Origin: Actinomycetota bacterium
GTDB lineage: Bacteria > Actinomycetota > Actinomycetes > Actinomycetales > Dermatophilaceae
Assembly (NCBI GenBank): GCA_020161815.1
Contig: JAIUOP010000008.1
Coordinates: 1-64,000, forward strand
Direction: 5' to 3'
Length of the DNA stretch: 64,000 nt
Shown: positions 1 through 11,254 of the stretch, one piece after another
How the letters are laid out: each line of letters starts with the position of its first letter
How positions within the stretch are numbered: the first letter of the stretch is position 1
Position numbers and translations under genes: made by a program
The notes under the pieces: model-generated
The model's input: the letters and a program-made list of their open reading frames with translations, nothing else
The model's database searches: none
What the model was told of the DNA's origin: nothing

Positions 1-233
1 CGGTTTGTCGGGCAACCATCACGGTTTGTCGGGCAACCATCACGGTTTGTCGGGCAACCATCACGGTTTGTCGGGCAACCATCACGGTTTGTCGGGCAAC
101 CATCACGGTTTGTCGGGCGACCACCACGGATTGCCGGGCGACCACCACCGTTTGTCGGGCGACCCACCACGGATTGTCGGGCGACCCACCACAGTTGACG
201 GGCGACCCACCACGGATTGTCGGGCGACCCTAG
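1..233. repeat. Degenerating 21/22-bp tandem array at the left edge
   Basis: Eleven head-to-tail units start at 1, 22, 43, 64, 85, 106, 127, 148, 170, 192 and 213. The first five are identical, with core TTTGTCGGGCAACCATCA. From unit 6 on, single substitutions accumulate (AACCATCA becomes GACCACCA), and units 8 and 9 gain one base to become 22 bp. There are no unique spacers, so this is not a CRISPR array. The array runs off the window edge, so its full length is unknown. On the minus strand a short VARQTV-type peptide repeat can be read, but the 22-bp units break the frame, so I do not call it coding. The remaining 82 bp before the ecm stop codon (234-315) shows nothing recognisable. Confidence 0.9.
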
Positions 234-315
234 GGTTCACAGTACGAGGCAAGTCGGTAGCGATGTGATGACACTCATTCGGCTGTCCCAAGCGCCGTTC
301 CGGTCCGCGGCGGCG

Positions 316-2373
316 TCACTCCAGATTGCGGGAGGCGCGGATGACGTCGACGAAGCGGCCCATGATGTCGTTGAGTCCGAAGTCCTTGGGGGTGAAGACC
401 TCGGCCACGCCCAACTCCTTGAGCCGCACCGCGTCGGACTCGGGGATGATGCCGCCGACGATGACCGGGACGTCGTCGACCCCCTCGGCGCGCAGGCGGT
501 CGAGGACCTCGGGCACGAGCTCCATGTGCGAGCCGGAGAGGATCGAGAGCCCGACGAGGTGCACGTCCTCGGCGACGGCGGCCGCCACGATCTGCTCGGG
601 GGTGAGCCGGATGCCCTGGTAGATCACCTCGAAGCCGGCGTCGCGGGCGCGCACGGCGATCTGCTCGGCGCCGTTGCTGTGGCCGTCGAGGCCCGGCTTG
701 CCGACGAGCAGTCGCAGCTTCTCGCCGAGCTCCTCACTCGTCGCCTTGACCCGCTCACGCACGAGTGCGAGCTCGCTCCCGCTCGCTGCCGACGTGAGGC
801 CGACCGTTCCGCTGACGCCGGTGGGAGCGCGGTACTCCCCGAAGACCTCGCGCAGGGCGGCCGACCACTCCCCCGTCGTCACCCCGGCCCGGGCACACTC
901 GAGCGAGGCCGCCATGAGGTTGGTGTCCGTCGCGGCGTCGGCCTTCAGGCGGGCCAGGGCCGCCGCCGCGCGCTCGCGCTGCTGCGGGTCGGCGTCGCGC
1001 TCCGCACGCCACCGCGCCACGGCCTCGGCCGCGGCCTTCTCCACGCCGGCGTCGACGGTCTGGATGGCGGTGTCGAGGTCGGCCGTCAGCGGGCTGGGCT
1101 CGGTCGTCTCGAACTTGTTGACCCCGACGACGACGTCCTCGCCGGCCTCGATGCGCTGACGACGCAGCGCGTGCGAGGCGACGAGGGCCGACTTCATGTA
1201 GCCGCTCTCGACCGCCGCGACGGCCCCGCCGAGCTCGGCGACCTTGGCCATCTCGGCCCGGGCCCCGGCCACGAGGTCCGCCACCTTGGCCTCGACGACG
1301 ACCGACCCGGTGAAGAGGTCGTCGTACTCGAGCAGGTCCGACTCGTAGGCGAGCACCTGCTGCATCCGCAGCGACCACTGCTGGTCCCAGGGCCGCGGCA
1401 GCCCGAGCGCCTCGTTCCACGCGGGGAGCTGCACGGCGCGGGCGCGCGCGTCCTTGGACAGGGTCACGGCGAGCATCTCGAGGACAATCCGCTGGACGTT
1501 GTTCTCCGGCTGCGCCTCGGTCAGGCCCAGGCTGTTGACCTGCACGCCGTAGCGGAACCGGCGCTGCTTGGGGTCGGTCACGCCGTAACGCTCACGCGTG
1601 AGCTCGTCCCAGAGCTCGACGAAGGCGCGCATCTTGCACATCTCCTCGACGAAGCGCACCCCCGCGTTGACGAAGAAGGAGATCCGCGCGACCACCTCGC
1701 CGAAGCGCTCGGCCGGCACCTGCCCCGAGTCTCGGACCGCGTCGAGCACTGCGATCGCCGTGGACATCGCATAGGCGATCTCCTGCACCGGCGTCGCCCC
1801 CGCCTCCTGGAGGTGGTAGCTGCAGATGTTGAGCGGGTTCCACTTGGGGATCTCGTTCACCGTGTAGGCGACCATGTCGGTCGTCAGGCGCATCGAGGGC
1901 CCGGGGGCGAAGACATAGGTCCCGCGGGAGAGGTACTCCTTGATGATGTCGTTCTGGGTCGTGCCCGCGAGCAGGTGCTTGGCCGCGGCGACGTCCTCAC
2001 CCGCCGCCTGCGCCTGCTCCTCGGCGACCACCTCGTACATCGCGAGCAGCCACATCGCCGTCGCGTTGATCGTCATCGAGGTGTTCATCGAGGCCAGCGG
2101 GATCTTCTCGAAGAGCGCCCGCATGTCACCGATGTGGGAGATCGGCACCCCGACCTTGCCCACCTCGCCACGCGCCAGGACGTGGTCGGGGTCGTAGCCG
2201 GTCTGCGTCGGGAGGTCGAAGGCGACCGAGAGCCCGGTCTGCCCCTTGGCCAGGTTGCGGCGGTAGAGAGCATTGCTCGCCGCGGCACTGGAGTGACCGG
2301 CATACGTGCGCATCACCCACGGACGATCACGTTCTGGACGCGCGGGGGCCACGGCATCGTTGGACTCAGGCAT
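316..2373 (-). CDS. ecm: Adenosylcobalamin-dependent ethylmalonyl-CoA mutase (Ecm/MeaA)
   Basis: Single-chain acyl-CoA mutase of 685 residues that interconverts ethylmalonyl-CoA and methylsuccinyl-CoA in the ethylmalonyl-CoA pathway for C2 assimilation. The N-terminal TIM-barrel part carries the Ecm/MeaA-type block beginning RPWVMRTYAGHS and LSVAFDLPTQTGYDPDH (residues about 17-65). The C-terminal B12 domain carries the cobalt-ligating DGH motif near residue 565. The start at MPESND is chosen because the upstream in-frame stretch lies inside the neighbouring STAS gene. Actinobacterial methylmalonyl-CoA mutases are two-subunit enzymes with a different N-terminus, so Ecm is preferred. The diagnostic partner crotonyl-CoA carboxylase/reductase is not in the window. 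It lies 28 bp behind the STAS gene and close to an adenosyltransferase that would supply its cofactor. Confidence 0.88.
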   Translation of the reverse strand: MPESNDAVAPARPERDRPWVMRTYAGHSSAAASNALYRRNLAKGQTGLSVAFDLPTQTGYDPDHVLARGEVGKVGVPISHIGDMRALFEKIPLASMNTSMTINATAMWLLAMYEVVAEEQAQAAGEDVAAAKHLLAGTTQNDIIKEYLSRGTYVFAPGPSMRLTTDMVAYTVNEIPKWNPLNICSYHLQEAGATPVQEIAYAMSTAIAVLDAVRDSGQVPAERFGEVVARISFFVNAGVRFVEEMCKMRAFVELWDELTRERYGVTDPKQRRFRYGVQVNSLGLTEAQPENNVQRIVLEMLAVTLSKDARARAVQLPAWNEALGLPRPWDQQWSLRMQQVLAYESDLLEYDDLFTGSVVVEAKVADLVAGARAEMAKVAELGGAVAAVESGYMKSALVASHALRRQRIEAGEDVVVGVNKFETTEPSPLTADLDTAIQTVDAGVEKAAAEAVARWRAERDADPQQRERAAAALARLKADAATDTNLMAASLECARAGVTTGEWSAALREVFGEYRAPTGVSGTVGLTSAASGSELALVRERVKATSEELGEKLRLLVGKPGLDGHSNGAEQIAVRARDAGFEVIYQGIRLTPEQIVAAAVAEDVHLVGLSILSGSHMELVPEVLDRLRAEGVDDVPVIVGGIIPESDAVRLKELGVAEVFTPKDFGLNDIMGRFVDVIRASRNLE

Positions 2374-2401
2374 GAGCCGAACGTACCCGCGCGCGGCGGG
2401 C

Positions 2402-2788
2402 TCAGACAGAGGTCGCGGCGGTGAGAGTGCCCACACCCGAGGTCGCGCCGGCTGCGCCACCCGCCCGCGCCCCCGCCGTGAGCAGCCGGCCCAGGCGCAC
2501 GCGGTGCAGGAGCCGGCGCGTCCGGGCGTCCGCGTGGGTGATGTGCAGGGCCCGGCCCTGTCGGTGCGCCCGGCGCATGCACTCGAGCAGCAGCCCGAGC
2601 GCCGTCGAGTCCCCCACCGTGCACTCCCCGAGGTCCAGCCCGATCGGGCCGGAGCCGGAGTCGATGACCTCGTGCATCCACAACCGTGCGTCGGCGGCGC
2701 TCGAGGCGTCCAACCGCCCCGACACCACCACGTTCAGGCCCCCCGGCCCGTCCTCGCTGTGCACGAGGAGCTCCTCACGCCCACCCAC
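2402..2788 (-). CDS. STAS-domain protein (anti-anti-sigma factor-like)
   Basis: A 128-residue protein. Residues about 10-95 match the STAS fold (VVVSGRLDASSAADARLW, then the DSTALGLLLE block). The serine of the DST motif is where SpoIIAA/RsbV-type anti-anti-sigma factors are phosphorylated. The tail (about residues 100-128) is Ala/Gly/Arg-rich and probably disordered. The gene lies 28 bp upstream of ecm on the same strand and is divergent from the cobalamin adenosyltransferase gene. No anti-sigma kinase or sigma factor is adjacent, so its partner is unknown. It may be an orphan switch component co-transcribed with ecm only by position. Confidence 0.8.
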   Translation of the reverse strand: MGGREELLVHSEDGPGGLNVVVSGRLDASSAADARLWMHEVIDSGSGPIGLDLGECTVGDSTALGLLLECMRRAHRQGRALHITHADARTRRLLHRVRLGRLLTAGARAGGAAGATSGVGTLTAATSV

Positions 2789-2831
2789 TTCGGCCCCCTG
2801 TCGCCGTCGACTGTGCCACCAGTGTGGTGCC

Positions 2832-2847
2832 AGTGACGCCCATCACA
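2832..2847. promoter_or_regulatory. Possible CRP/GlxR half-consensus operator
   Basis: AGTGA-N6-TCACA occurs in the 129-bp gap between the divergent STAS and adenosyltransferase genes. The core GTGA-N6-TCAC matches CRP/GlxR-family sites, and one outer base departs from TGTGA. It is weaker than the site upstream of the atp cluster. A single such match in a GC-rich genome could be chance. Confidence 0.3.
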
Positions 2848-2917
2848 CACGATGGACACACCGCAGCGTGACAACGCCATGTCAAGAAATGGTCAAGGGT
2901 CTGCAAGGCTGGCGTCC

Positions 2918-3553
2918 ATGGTCAACCTCACGAGGATCTACACGCGCACCGGTGACGACGGCACGACCGGACTGGGCGACTTCGGGCGCACGCGCAAGAC
3001 CGATCCGCGACTGGCGGCCTATGCCGACGTCAACGAGGCCAATGCCGCCCTTGGCGTGGCGCTGGCTGACGGCGGCCTCGCCGATGATGTCGCGGTCGTG
3101 CTGCGACGGGTCCAGAACGACCTCTTCGATGTCGGGGCCGACCTCTCGACCCCGGTCAAGGACAGCTACGAGTACCCACCGCTGCGGGTCAAGCAGGAGT
3201 GGATCGACGAGCTCGAGGCCGACTGCGACCACTACAACGACCAGCTGACCCCCCTGCGCTCCTTCATCCTGCCCGGCGGCAGCCGCGCGAGTGCCCACCT
3301 GCACGTCGCCACGACGGTGGTCCGCCGTGCCGAGCGGGCGACCTGGCACGCCATCGAGGCCCACGGGACCGAGCCGGGGAGCGCCAAGGGCGAGGGTGGG
3401 ATCAACCCGCTGTGCGCGGCCTACCTCAACCGGCTTTCGGACCTGCTCTTCATCCTCGCCCGCCACGCCAACCTCGAGGTCGGCGGCGACGTGCTGTGGC
3501 AGCCCGGCGGCGGCCGGGAGGAGAAGCCGGAGAAGCCGCTCAGGCGACGTTGA
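2918..3553 (+). CDS. Cob(I)alamin adenosyltransferase, PduO type
   Basis: A 211-residue ATP:corrinoid adenosyltransferase, which transfers the 5'-deoxyadenosyl group of ATP to Co(I) cobalamin to make coenzyme B12. The family ATP-binding signature is at the N-terminus (YTRTGDDGTTGL, then RLAAYADVNEANAALG, residues about 6-50). The second conserved block (FILPGGSRASAHLHVATTVVRRAER) is near residues 118-142, followed by NRLSDLLFILARHAN close to the end. The ATG at 2918 is chosen because it gives the normal family N-terminus MVNLTRIYTRTG. It overlaps the convergent DUF2550 gene by 14 bp. Its proximity to ecm, an adenosylcobalamin enzyme, suggests cofactor supply to that mutase. Confidence 0.93.
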   Translation: MVNLTRIYTRTGDDGTTGLGDFGRTRKTDPRLAAYADVNEANAALGVALADGGLADDVAVVLRRVQNDLFDVGADLSTPVKDSYEYPPLRVKQEWIDELEADCDHYNDQLTPLRSFILPGGSRASAHLHVATTVVRRAERATWHAIEAHGTEPGSAKGEGGINPLCAAYLNRLSDLLFILARHANLEVGGDVLWQPGGGREEKPEKPLRRR

Positions 3554-3965
3554 CGTTGAACCCCGGCGGGCTGCTCTCGTGCCAGGCCCGCACGGCGGTG
3601 TAGGTCGAGGGCGTCAGCGCCAGCTCCACCTCGTGGCGACCCGTCGTGACGGCCACCGCGTCCGGCAGGCCGGCGACCACCTCGGTGAGGCGTTGGGGCG
3701 CGCCGAGGTCCAGGTCGTGACGCAGCCAGCTGCGCTCCGGTCCCAGGCGGGGCCCCACCACGGAGAACCACTCGAAGCGATCCCCCCGGAGACGAATGAG
3801 GCCGAGCCGCCACCGCGGCTCGGCACTCGTGCGCATGGCGCCCAGCATCAGCGTGCGCCCCTGGGCGATGTGGCGCCGACGCAGCCAGACGAAGGCCAGC
3901 GACGCGACGACCACCACCAGGCAGGCGGCGACCACCAACTCGACGAGGTGGAGCGCGCCGACCAT
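3540..3965 (-). CDS. DUF2550 family membrane protein
   Basis: A 141-residue protein with one N-terminal transmembrane helix (about residues 5-27, LHLVELVVAACLVVVVASLAFVW), then a cytosolic-looking beta-rich part with conserved WRLGLIRLRGDRFEWF (about 51-67). This is the DUF2550 architecture found next to atpC throughout actinobacteria. Function is unknown. It begins 14 bp after atpC, so it is probably the last gene of the ATP synthase transcript, and its 3' end overlaps the convergent adenosyltransferase gene. The basic RRRH segment just after the membrane helix suggests an N-out, C-in topology. Confidence 0.85.
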   Translation of the reverse strand: MVGALHLVELVVAACLVVVVASLAFVWLRRRHIAQGRTLMLGAMRTSAEPRWRLGLIRLRGDRFEWFSVVGPRLGPERSWLRHDLDLGAPQRLTEVVAGLPDAVAVTTGRHEVELALTPSTYTAVRAWHESSPPGFNVNVA

Positions 3966-3979
3966 CGACTTGGCTCCGG

Positions 3980-4249
3980 TCAGAGGCCCAGCTTGGAGGC
4001 GTCGACGTCCTCGGCGACGATCGTCACCACGTCGTTGTTCACCGACAGGAACCCGGTGTCGATGTGGGCGGAGCGGACCGCTCCCTCGGCGTGGATGCGC
4101 ACGTCCCCCTCGACGAGCACCGCCAGGATCGGGGTGTGACCGGGCAGGATGCCCAGGTCGCCGTCGATCGAGCGGGCCGAGACCTGGGTGGCCTCGCCCT
4201 CCCAGACCTTGCGGTCAGCGGCGACGAGCTCGACCTGCAACGTGCTCAC
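3980..4249 (-). CDS. atpC: F1Fo ATP synthase epsilon subunit (short form)
   Basis: An 89-residue epsilon subunit of the F1 central stalk. It has the full N-terminal beta-sandwich (LQVELVAADRKVWEGEA, then DGDLGILPGHTPILAVL and HIDTGFLSVNNDVVTIVAE). The chain stops after DASKLGL, where longer family members (about 120-140 residues) continue into a two-helix C-terminal domain that can inhibit ATP hydrolysis. DUF2550 starts only 14 bp after the stop, so there is no room for a frameshifted tail. The GTG start is supported by a GGAGGA site 5 bases upstream. Last catalytic-complex gene of the atp operon. Confidence 0.95.
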   Translation of the reverse strand: MSTLQVELVAADRKVWEGEATQVSARSIDGDLGILPGHTPILAVLVEGDVRIHAEGAVRSAHIDTGFLSVNNDVVTIVAEDVDASKLGL

Positions 4250-4322
4250 GAAGGTCCTCCAACGGTGTCATGGTGCGCTGAAATCCAAGTCTAGCGGGGC
4301 TGCTGCACTGCCCCGTATGCCG

Positions 4323-4352
4323 CGGGGCCGGCTCGCGCTCGAGCCGGCCCCG
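4323..4352. other. Hairpin in the atpD-atpC gap
   Basis: A perfect 12-bp stem (4323-4334 pairs with 4341-4352) with a 6-base loop lies between the atpD stop and the atpC start, preceded immediately by the octamer GTATGCCG at 4315. No T-run follows on either strand. It could be a partial terminator, an RNA-processing site or an mRNA-stabilising structure that sets the ratio of atpC to atpD. Confidence 0.7.
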
Positions 4353-4372
4353 GGCGGTGGTGCGGGGGTGGG

Positions 4373-6747
<2,375 letters not shown>

Positions 6748-6813
6748 TCGGTTTCCGCCTTCCTGCTTCTCTCAAGCTTCGGTATGCCGTGCTGCCGGCC
6801 GGACGCTGTGCCC

Positions 6814-6843
6814 GCCGCGTGCCCACCGGGGTGGGCACGCGGC
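6814..6843. other. Strong hairpin in the atpA-atpG gap
   Basis: A 13-bp perfect stem (6814-6826 with 6831-6843) with the 4-base loop CGGG lies between the atpA stop and the atpG start. Octamers GTATGCCG (6782) and CGGCATAC (6840) flank it in inverted orientation, so an alternative longer fold is possible. No T-run follows. It sits inside an operon that must be read through, which favours a partial attenuator or an mRNA-stability element over a full terminator. Confidence 0.8.
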
Positions 6844-6850
6844 ATACGGC

Positions 6851-8494
6851 TCAGCGCTTCTGGACGACGATCTGCTCCTGCTCGGACTCCAGCGCCTTGG
6901 CGGCGGCGTCGTCCTCGGCCTCGTTGCCGGCCACCAGGCCGTCGTTGCCGCGCTGCTCGAAACCCTTCTTGAACTCGTCGATGAGGCCCTTGAGCGCCTC
7001 CTCGGTCGAGTCCTCGAACTTGCCGGTCTCGCGGATCCCGGCGAGCAGGTCGGCGTGGCTGCGGCGCAGGTGGCCGAGGAACTCGGCCTCGAAGCGCTGC
7101 ACGTCCTCGACCGGGACGCTGTCGAGCTGACCGGTGGTGCCGGCCCAGATCGAGACGACCTGCTCCTCGACGGGGTACGGGCTCGCCTGCTTCTGCTTGA
7201 GCAGCTCGACGAGGCGACCGCCCCGGGCCAGCTGCTGCTTGGAGGCGGGGTCGAGGTCGGAGGCGAACATCGCGAAGGCCTCGAGCGCACGGAACTGGGC
7301 CAGGTCGAGCTTGAGTCGACCGGACACCTGCTTCATCGCCTTGATCTGCGCGGCACCACCGACACGGGAGACCGAGACACCCACGTCGATCGCCGGGCGG
7401 ACGTTGGAGTTGAACAGGTCGGCCTGGAGGTAGATCTGGCCGTCGGTGATCGAGATGACGTTGGTCGGGATGTAGGCGGAGACGTCACCGGCCTTGGTCT
7501 CGATGATCGGCAGGCCGGTCATCGAGCCGGCGCCGAGGTCGTCGGAGAGCTTGGCGCAACGCTCGAGCAGCCGGCTGTGGAGGTAGAAGACGTCACCCGG
7601 GTAGGCCTCGCGGCCCGGCGGGCGGCGCAGCAGGAGGGAGACGGCGCGGTAGGCCTCGGCCTGCTTGGACAGGTCGTCGAAGACGATGAGGACGTGCTTG
7701 CCCTGGTACATCCAGTGCTGGCCGATGGCCGAGCCGGTGTAGGGGGCGAGGTACTTGAAGCCCGCGGAGTCGGAGGCGGGGGCCGCGACGATGGTGGTGT
7801 ACTCCATCGCGCCGGCCTCCTCGAGCGTGCCCTTGACGGACGCGATCGTGGAGCCCTTCTGGCCGATGGCGACGTAGATGCAGCGGACCTGCTTGGTCGG
7901 GTCGCCGGTCTCCCAGAACTCCTTCTGGTTGATGATCGTGTCGACCGCGACGGTGGTCTTGCCGGTCTGGCGGTCACCGATGATGAGCTGGCGCTGGCCA
8001 CGGCCGATCGGGGTCATCGCGTCGACGGCCTTGAGGCCGGTCTGCAGCGGCTCGTGGACCGACTTGCGCTGGACGACCGTCGGCGCCTGGAGCTCGAGGG
8101 CGCGGCGGGTGTCGCTGGCGATGTCGCCCATGCCGTCGATCGGGTTGCCGAGCGGGTCGACGACGCGTCCGAGGAAGGCGTCGCCGACGGGGACCGAGAG
8201 GACCTCGCCGGTGCGCTTGACCTCCTGGCCCTCCTCGATCTTGGAGAAGTCACCGAGGACGACGACACCGATCTCGTGGACGTCGAGGTTGAGCGCGATG
8301 CCCAACGTCCCGTCCTCGAACTGGAGCAGCTCGTTGGTCATGGCCGAGGGCAGGCCCTCGACGTGGGCGATGCCGTCACCGGCGTCGGTGACGCGACCGA
8401 CCTCCTCGCGGGAGGCGGCGCCCGGCTCGTAGGAGCGGACGTAGCCGTCCAGGGCGTCCCGGATCTCCTCGGGACGGATCGAGAGCTCCGTCAT
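6851..8494 (-). CDS. atpA: F1Fo ATP synthase alpha subunit
   Basis: Non-catalytic nucleotide-binding alpha subunit, 547 residues. It starts [15 protein letters not shown] with the N-terminal helix that contacts delta. It has Walker A GDRQTGKT near residue 173, the arginine-finger block [21 protein letters not shown] near 370, and a C-terminal acidic/Ala tail ([17 protein letters not shown]) longer than in E. coli. It follows atpH after a 98-bp spacer, the widest gap in the F1 part of the operon besides the atpA-atpG gap. Confidence 0.97.
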   Translation of the reverse strand: MTELSIRPEEIRDALDGYVRSYEPGAASREEVGRVTDAGDGIAHVEGLPSAMTNELLQFEDGTLGIALNLDVHEIGVVVLGDFSKIEEGQEVKRTGEVLSVPVGDAFLGRVVDPLGNPIDGMGDIASDTRRALELQAPTVVQRKSVHEPLQTGLKAVDAMTPIGRGQRQLIIGDRQTGKTTVAVDTIINQKEFWETGDPTKQVRCIYVAIGQKGSTIASVKGTLEEAGAMEYTTIVAAPASDSAGFKYLAPYTGSAIGQHWMYQGKHVLIVFDDLSKQAEAYRAVSLLLRRPPGREAYPGDVFYLHSRLLERCAKLSDDLGAGSMTGLPIIETKAGDVSAYIPTNVISITDGQIYLQADLFNSNVRPAIDVGVSVSRVGGAAQIKAMKQVSGRLKLDLAQFRALEAFAMFASDLDPASKQQLARGGRLVELLKQKQASPYPVEEQVVSIWAGTTGQLDSVPVEDVQRFEAEFLGHLRRSHADLLAGIRETGKFEDSTEEALKGLIDEFKKGFEQRGNDGLVAGNEAEDDAAAKALESEQEQIVVQKR

Positions 8495-8592
8495 GTGTCT
8501 TCTTCTCCTGGTTCACTCGACCCCGTTGGTGCGGGATCGACGTCGTGGTGGTCGTGCTGTGTCGTTGAGCTGTCTGAACTTGTGGTGCGTGG

Positions 8593-9407
8593 TCAGCTGC
8601 CGGTCACGTGCCGGCGGGCGTGGTCGATGCGGCGGCTGATCGTGCCGTCCATGACCTCGTCGCCCACCTGCACCCGGATGCCACCGAGGACCTGCGGGTC
8701 GATGACGACCTGGAGCTTGACCGCCGAGGAGTACATCGACTCCAGCTGGCTGGTCAGCCGCGCGGCCTGCTGCTCGGTCAGCGGCGTGGCCACCGTCACG
8801 AGGGCGGTCCGCTGCTGGCGGCGGGTCGCCGCCTGCTGGAGGTAGGCCTCGAGGACCCGGTCGAGTCGGCGCCCGCGGGGCGCCTGCACGGCCTGCACCG
8901 CCAGCCGGGTCGTCTCGGCGTTGGCCTTGCCCTCGAGCAGCGTGCGCACCAGGCCGGCCTTCCCCGACGCATCGGTGTTGCGGCTGGAGAGGGTGTCGCG
9001 CAGCTCGGCGTCACCGGCGACGATCCGCTCGAAGCGGAAGAGCTCGTCCTCGACCGCGTCGATGCGCCCGTCGGCCTCCGCCTGCGCGAGCAGGCTGGCG
9101 ACACCGGCGGCCTCGAGGGTGTCGGTGAGGTCGCGCTCATCGGCCCACCGCTGGGCGGCGGCGGTGGCGACCAGGCCCGAGGCCGCAGCCCCGACCTTGC
9201 CACCGAAGAGCCGCTCCGCCAGCGCACCCTTGGCCCCGCCGTCACCGGAGGGGTCGGCCAGGGCACGGCGCAGCGAGGCGTTGCCGTCGATGACGGACGT
9301 CACCGCGAAGAGGTCATCGGCCAGCGCGGCACGGTCGCCCCCGCCCTGCAGGACGCCCTCGAGGGCGTCCCGGACGACGGCGGACGCGGCCCGCGACGAC
9401 CCACGCA

Positions 9408-9408
<1 letters not shown>
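8593..9408 (-). CDS. atpH: F1Fo ATP synthase delta subunit
   Basis: Peripheral-stalk delta subunit, 271 residues, the length usual for actinobacteria but longer than the roughly 177 residues of E. coli. The extra part is an N-terminal helical region (residues 1-85). The conserved C-terminal OSCP block (LTEQQAARLTSQLESMYSSAVKLQVVIDPQVLGGIRVQVGDEVMDGTI) shows the family. The start codon overlaps the atpF stop as TGATG, which implies translational coupling. It joins F1 to the b subunit encoded just upstream. Confidence 0.94.
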
Positions 9409-10031
<623 letters not shown>

Positions 10032-10045
10032 CTAGCGCCCCGTCG

Positions 10046-10255
10046 TCACCTGGGGGAGATGAAGAAGAGAACCAGGCCGAAGATGGCGAGCGCCTCGGCG
10101 AGGGCGAAGCCGAGGATGGCGATCGGGCGAAGCAGGGAGCCGGCCTCGGGCTGACGGGCCACACCGTTGATGTAGGCGGCGAAGATGAGACCGACTGCGA
10201 TGGCCGGGCCGATGGCCGCGAGACCGTAGCCGACGAGGTTCAGGTTGCCACTCAC
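10046..10255 (-). CDS. atpE: F1Fo ATP synthase c subunit
   Basis: Proton-carrying rotor subunit c, 69 residues forming a two-helix hairpin. The polar loop is ARQPE (residues 33-37), and the ion-binding carboxylate is Glu54 in [12 protein letters not shown]. The binding-site neighbours do not show the Gln/Ser/Thr set of Na+ rotors, so it should be H+-coupled. The GTG start is supported by an AGAGGA site. It sits between atpB and atpF in the usual order. Confidence 0.96.
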   Translation of the reverse strand: MSGNLNLVGYGLAAIGPAIAVGLIFAAYINGVARQPEAGSLLRPIAILGFALAEALAIFGLVLFFISPR

Positions 10256-10361
10256 GTGATTGTCCTCTTTCTGATGTTCTGACCGACACGGTGCCGGTCT
10301 GAGCTGGTGGTGCTTGACGGAACTTGCTGGGGTGGATCAGGGGGGTCGTGCGAGTCCTGTC

Positions 10362-11189
10362 TCAGTGCTCGCCGGACACGGCGTCGCTGAAGTAGGACGC
10401 GGCCAGGAGCACGAAGACGTACGCCTGGAGGAACTGGATCAGGGCCTCGAACAGGGTCATGACGACGGCCATGAGCCAGGCGGGCAGGGCCACGAACTTC
10501 AGGCCGATCGAGTCGCTGGTGAACAGCTCCCAGCCACCGACGATGAAGACGACGAGGAGCATGTGACCGGCGAACATGTTGCCGAAGAGTCGCAGCGCGA
10601 GCGTGAGCGGCCGGTTGATGAAGAAGGTCATCAGCTCCAGCGGCACGACGAGGGGCAGGAGCCATGCGGGCAGGCCCGGGGGGATCATCCACTTGATGTA
10701 GTTGACGATGCCGTGGTGCTTCTTGATGCCCACCCAGTGGTACACGACGTAGACGATCGCGGTCAGGGCGATGGGGTAGGCCACCCGGCTCATCGTCGGC
10801 ATCTGGATCGGCGGGATGATGCCGAACAGGTTGTTGAGCAGGATGAAGACGAAGAGGGCGAAGAGCAGCGGCACGAAGCGCAGGAAGTCCTTGGCCCCGA
10901 TGCTGTCCTTGGCGATGTCGTTGCGGATGAAGTTGTAGACCAGCTCGGTGTAGTGCTGACCACGGCTGGGCACGACCGAGACGTTGCGCGTCGTGCGCAC
11001 CAGCCACCAGGACAGCAGGATCGCGGAGATGGCGATCGCTGCCATCGACCGGGTGAAGTAGAACCCCGTGCCGGGAATCGCGAACAGTGGCTGCCAGAAG
11101 TCCTGGGGCTCGGGCGGGAAGTGCCCGTCGCCCTCACCCGACATGGGGAGAGCCGAGAGCACAGGACTCAGCGCGGCGAGGACCACCAT
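10362..11189 (-). CDS. atpB: F1Fo ATP synthase a subunit
   Basis: Stator subunit a, 275 residues with about six transmembrane helices, forming the two proton half-channels. The essential arginine lies in RPLTLALRLFGNMFAGHML (about residues 190-210), and a conserved block near the end reads EALIQFLQAYVFVLLAASYF. Start ATG at 11189 has TTAGGAG 3 bases upstream. A second ATG 15 codons further on (MSGEGDG) is possible. It follows the AtpZ-like gene after 65 bp. Confidence 0.96.
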   Translation of the reverse strand: MVVLAALSPVLSALPMSGEGDGHFPPEPQDFWQPLFAIPGTGFYFTRSMAAIAISAILLSWWLVRTTRNVSVVPSRGQHYTELVYNFIRNDIAKDSIGAKDFLRFVPLLFALFVFILLNNLFGIIPPIQMPTMSRVAYPIALTAIVYVVYHWVGIKKHHGIVNYIKWMIPPGLPAWLLPLVVPLELMTFFINRPLTLALRLFGNMFAGHMLLVVFIVGGWELFTSDSIGLKFVALPAWLMAVVMTLFEALIQFLQAYVFVLLAASYFSDAVSGEH

Positions 11190-11254
11190 CGCTCCTAACT
11201 GACAGCCGACAACGAACGTTCTGACACATCTGTGGGGGTCCCCACGCGACGCAA

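Noticed and set aside
1..233. CRISPR array
   Set aside because: Units are head-to-tail with no unique spacers between them.
316..2373. Methylmalonyl-CoA mutase assignment
   Set aside because: The single-chain N-terminus and YAGHS block match ethylmalonyl-CoA mutases, while the actinobacterial methylmalonyl enzyme is made of two subunits.
217..2424. 735-residue plus-strand reading frame opposite ecm
   Set aside because: It is the mirror of a real gene: its protein has no family features and an unnatural His/Gly/Asp-rich composition caused by the third-position GC bias of ecm.
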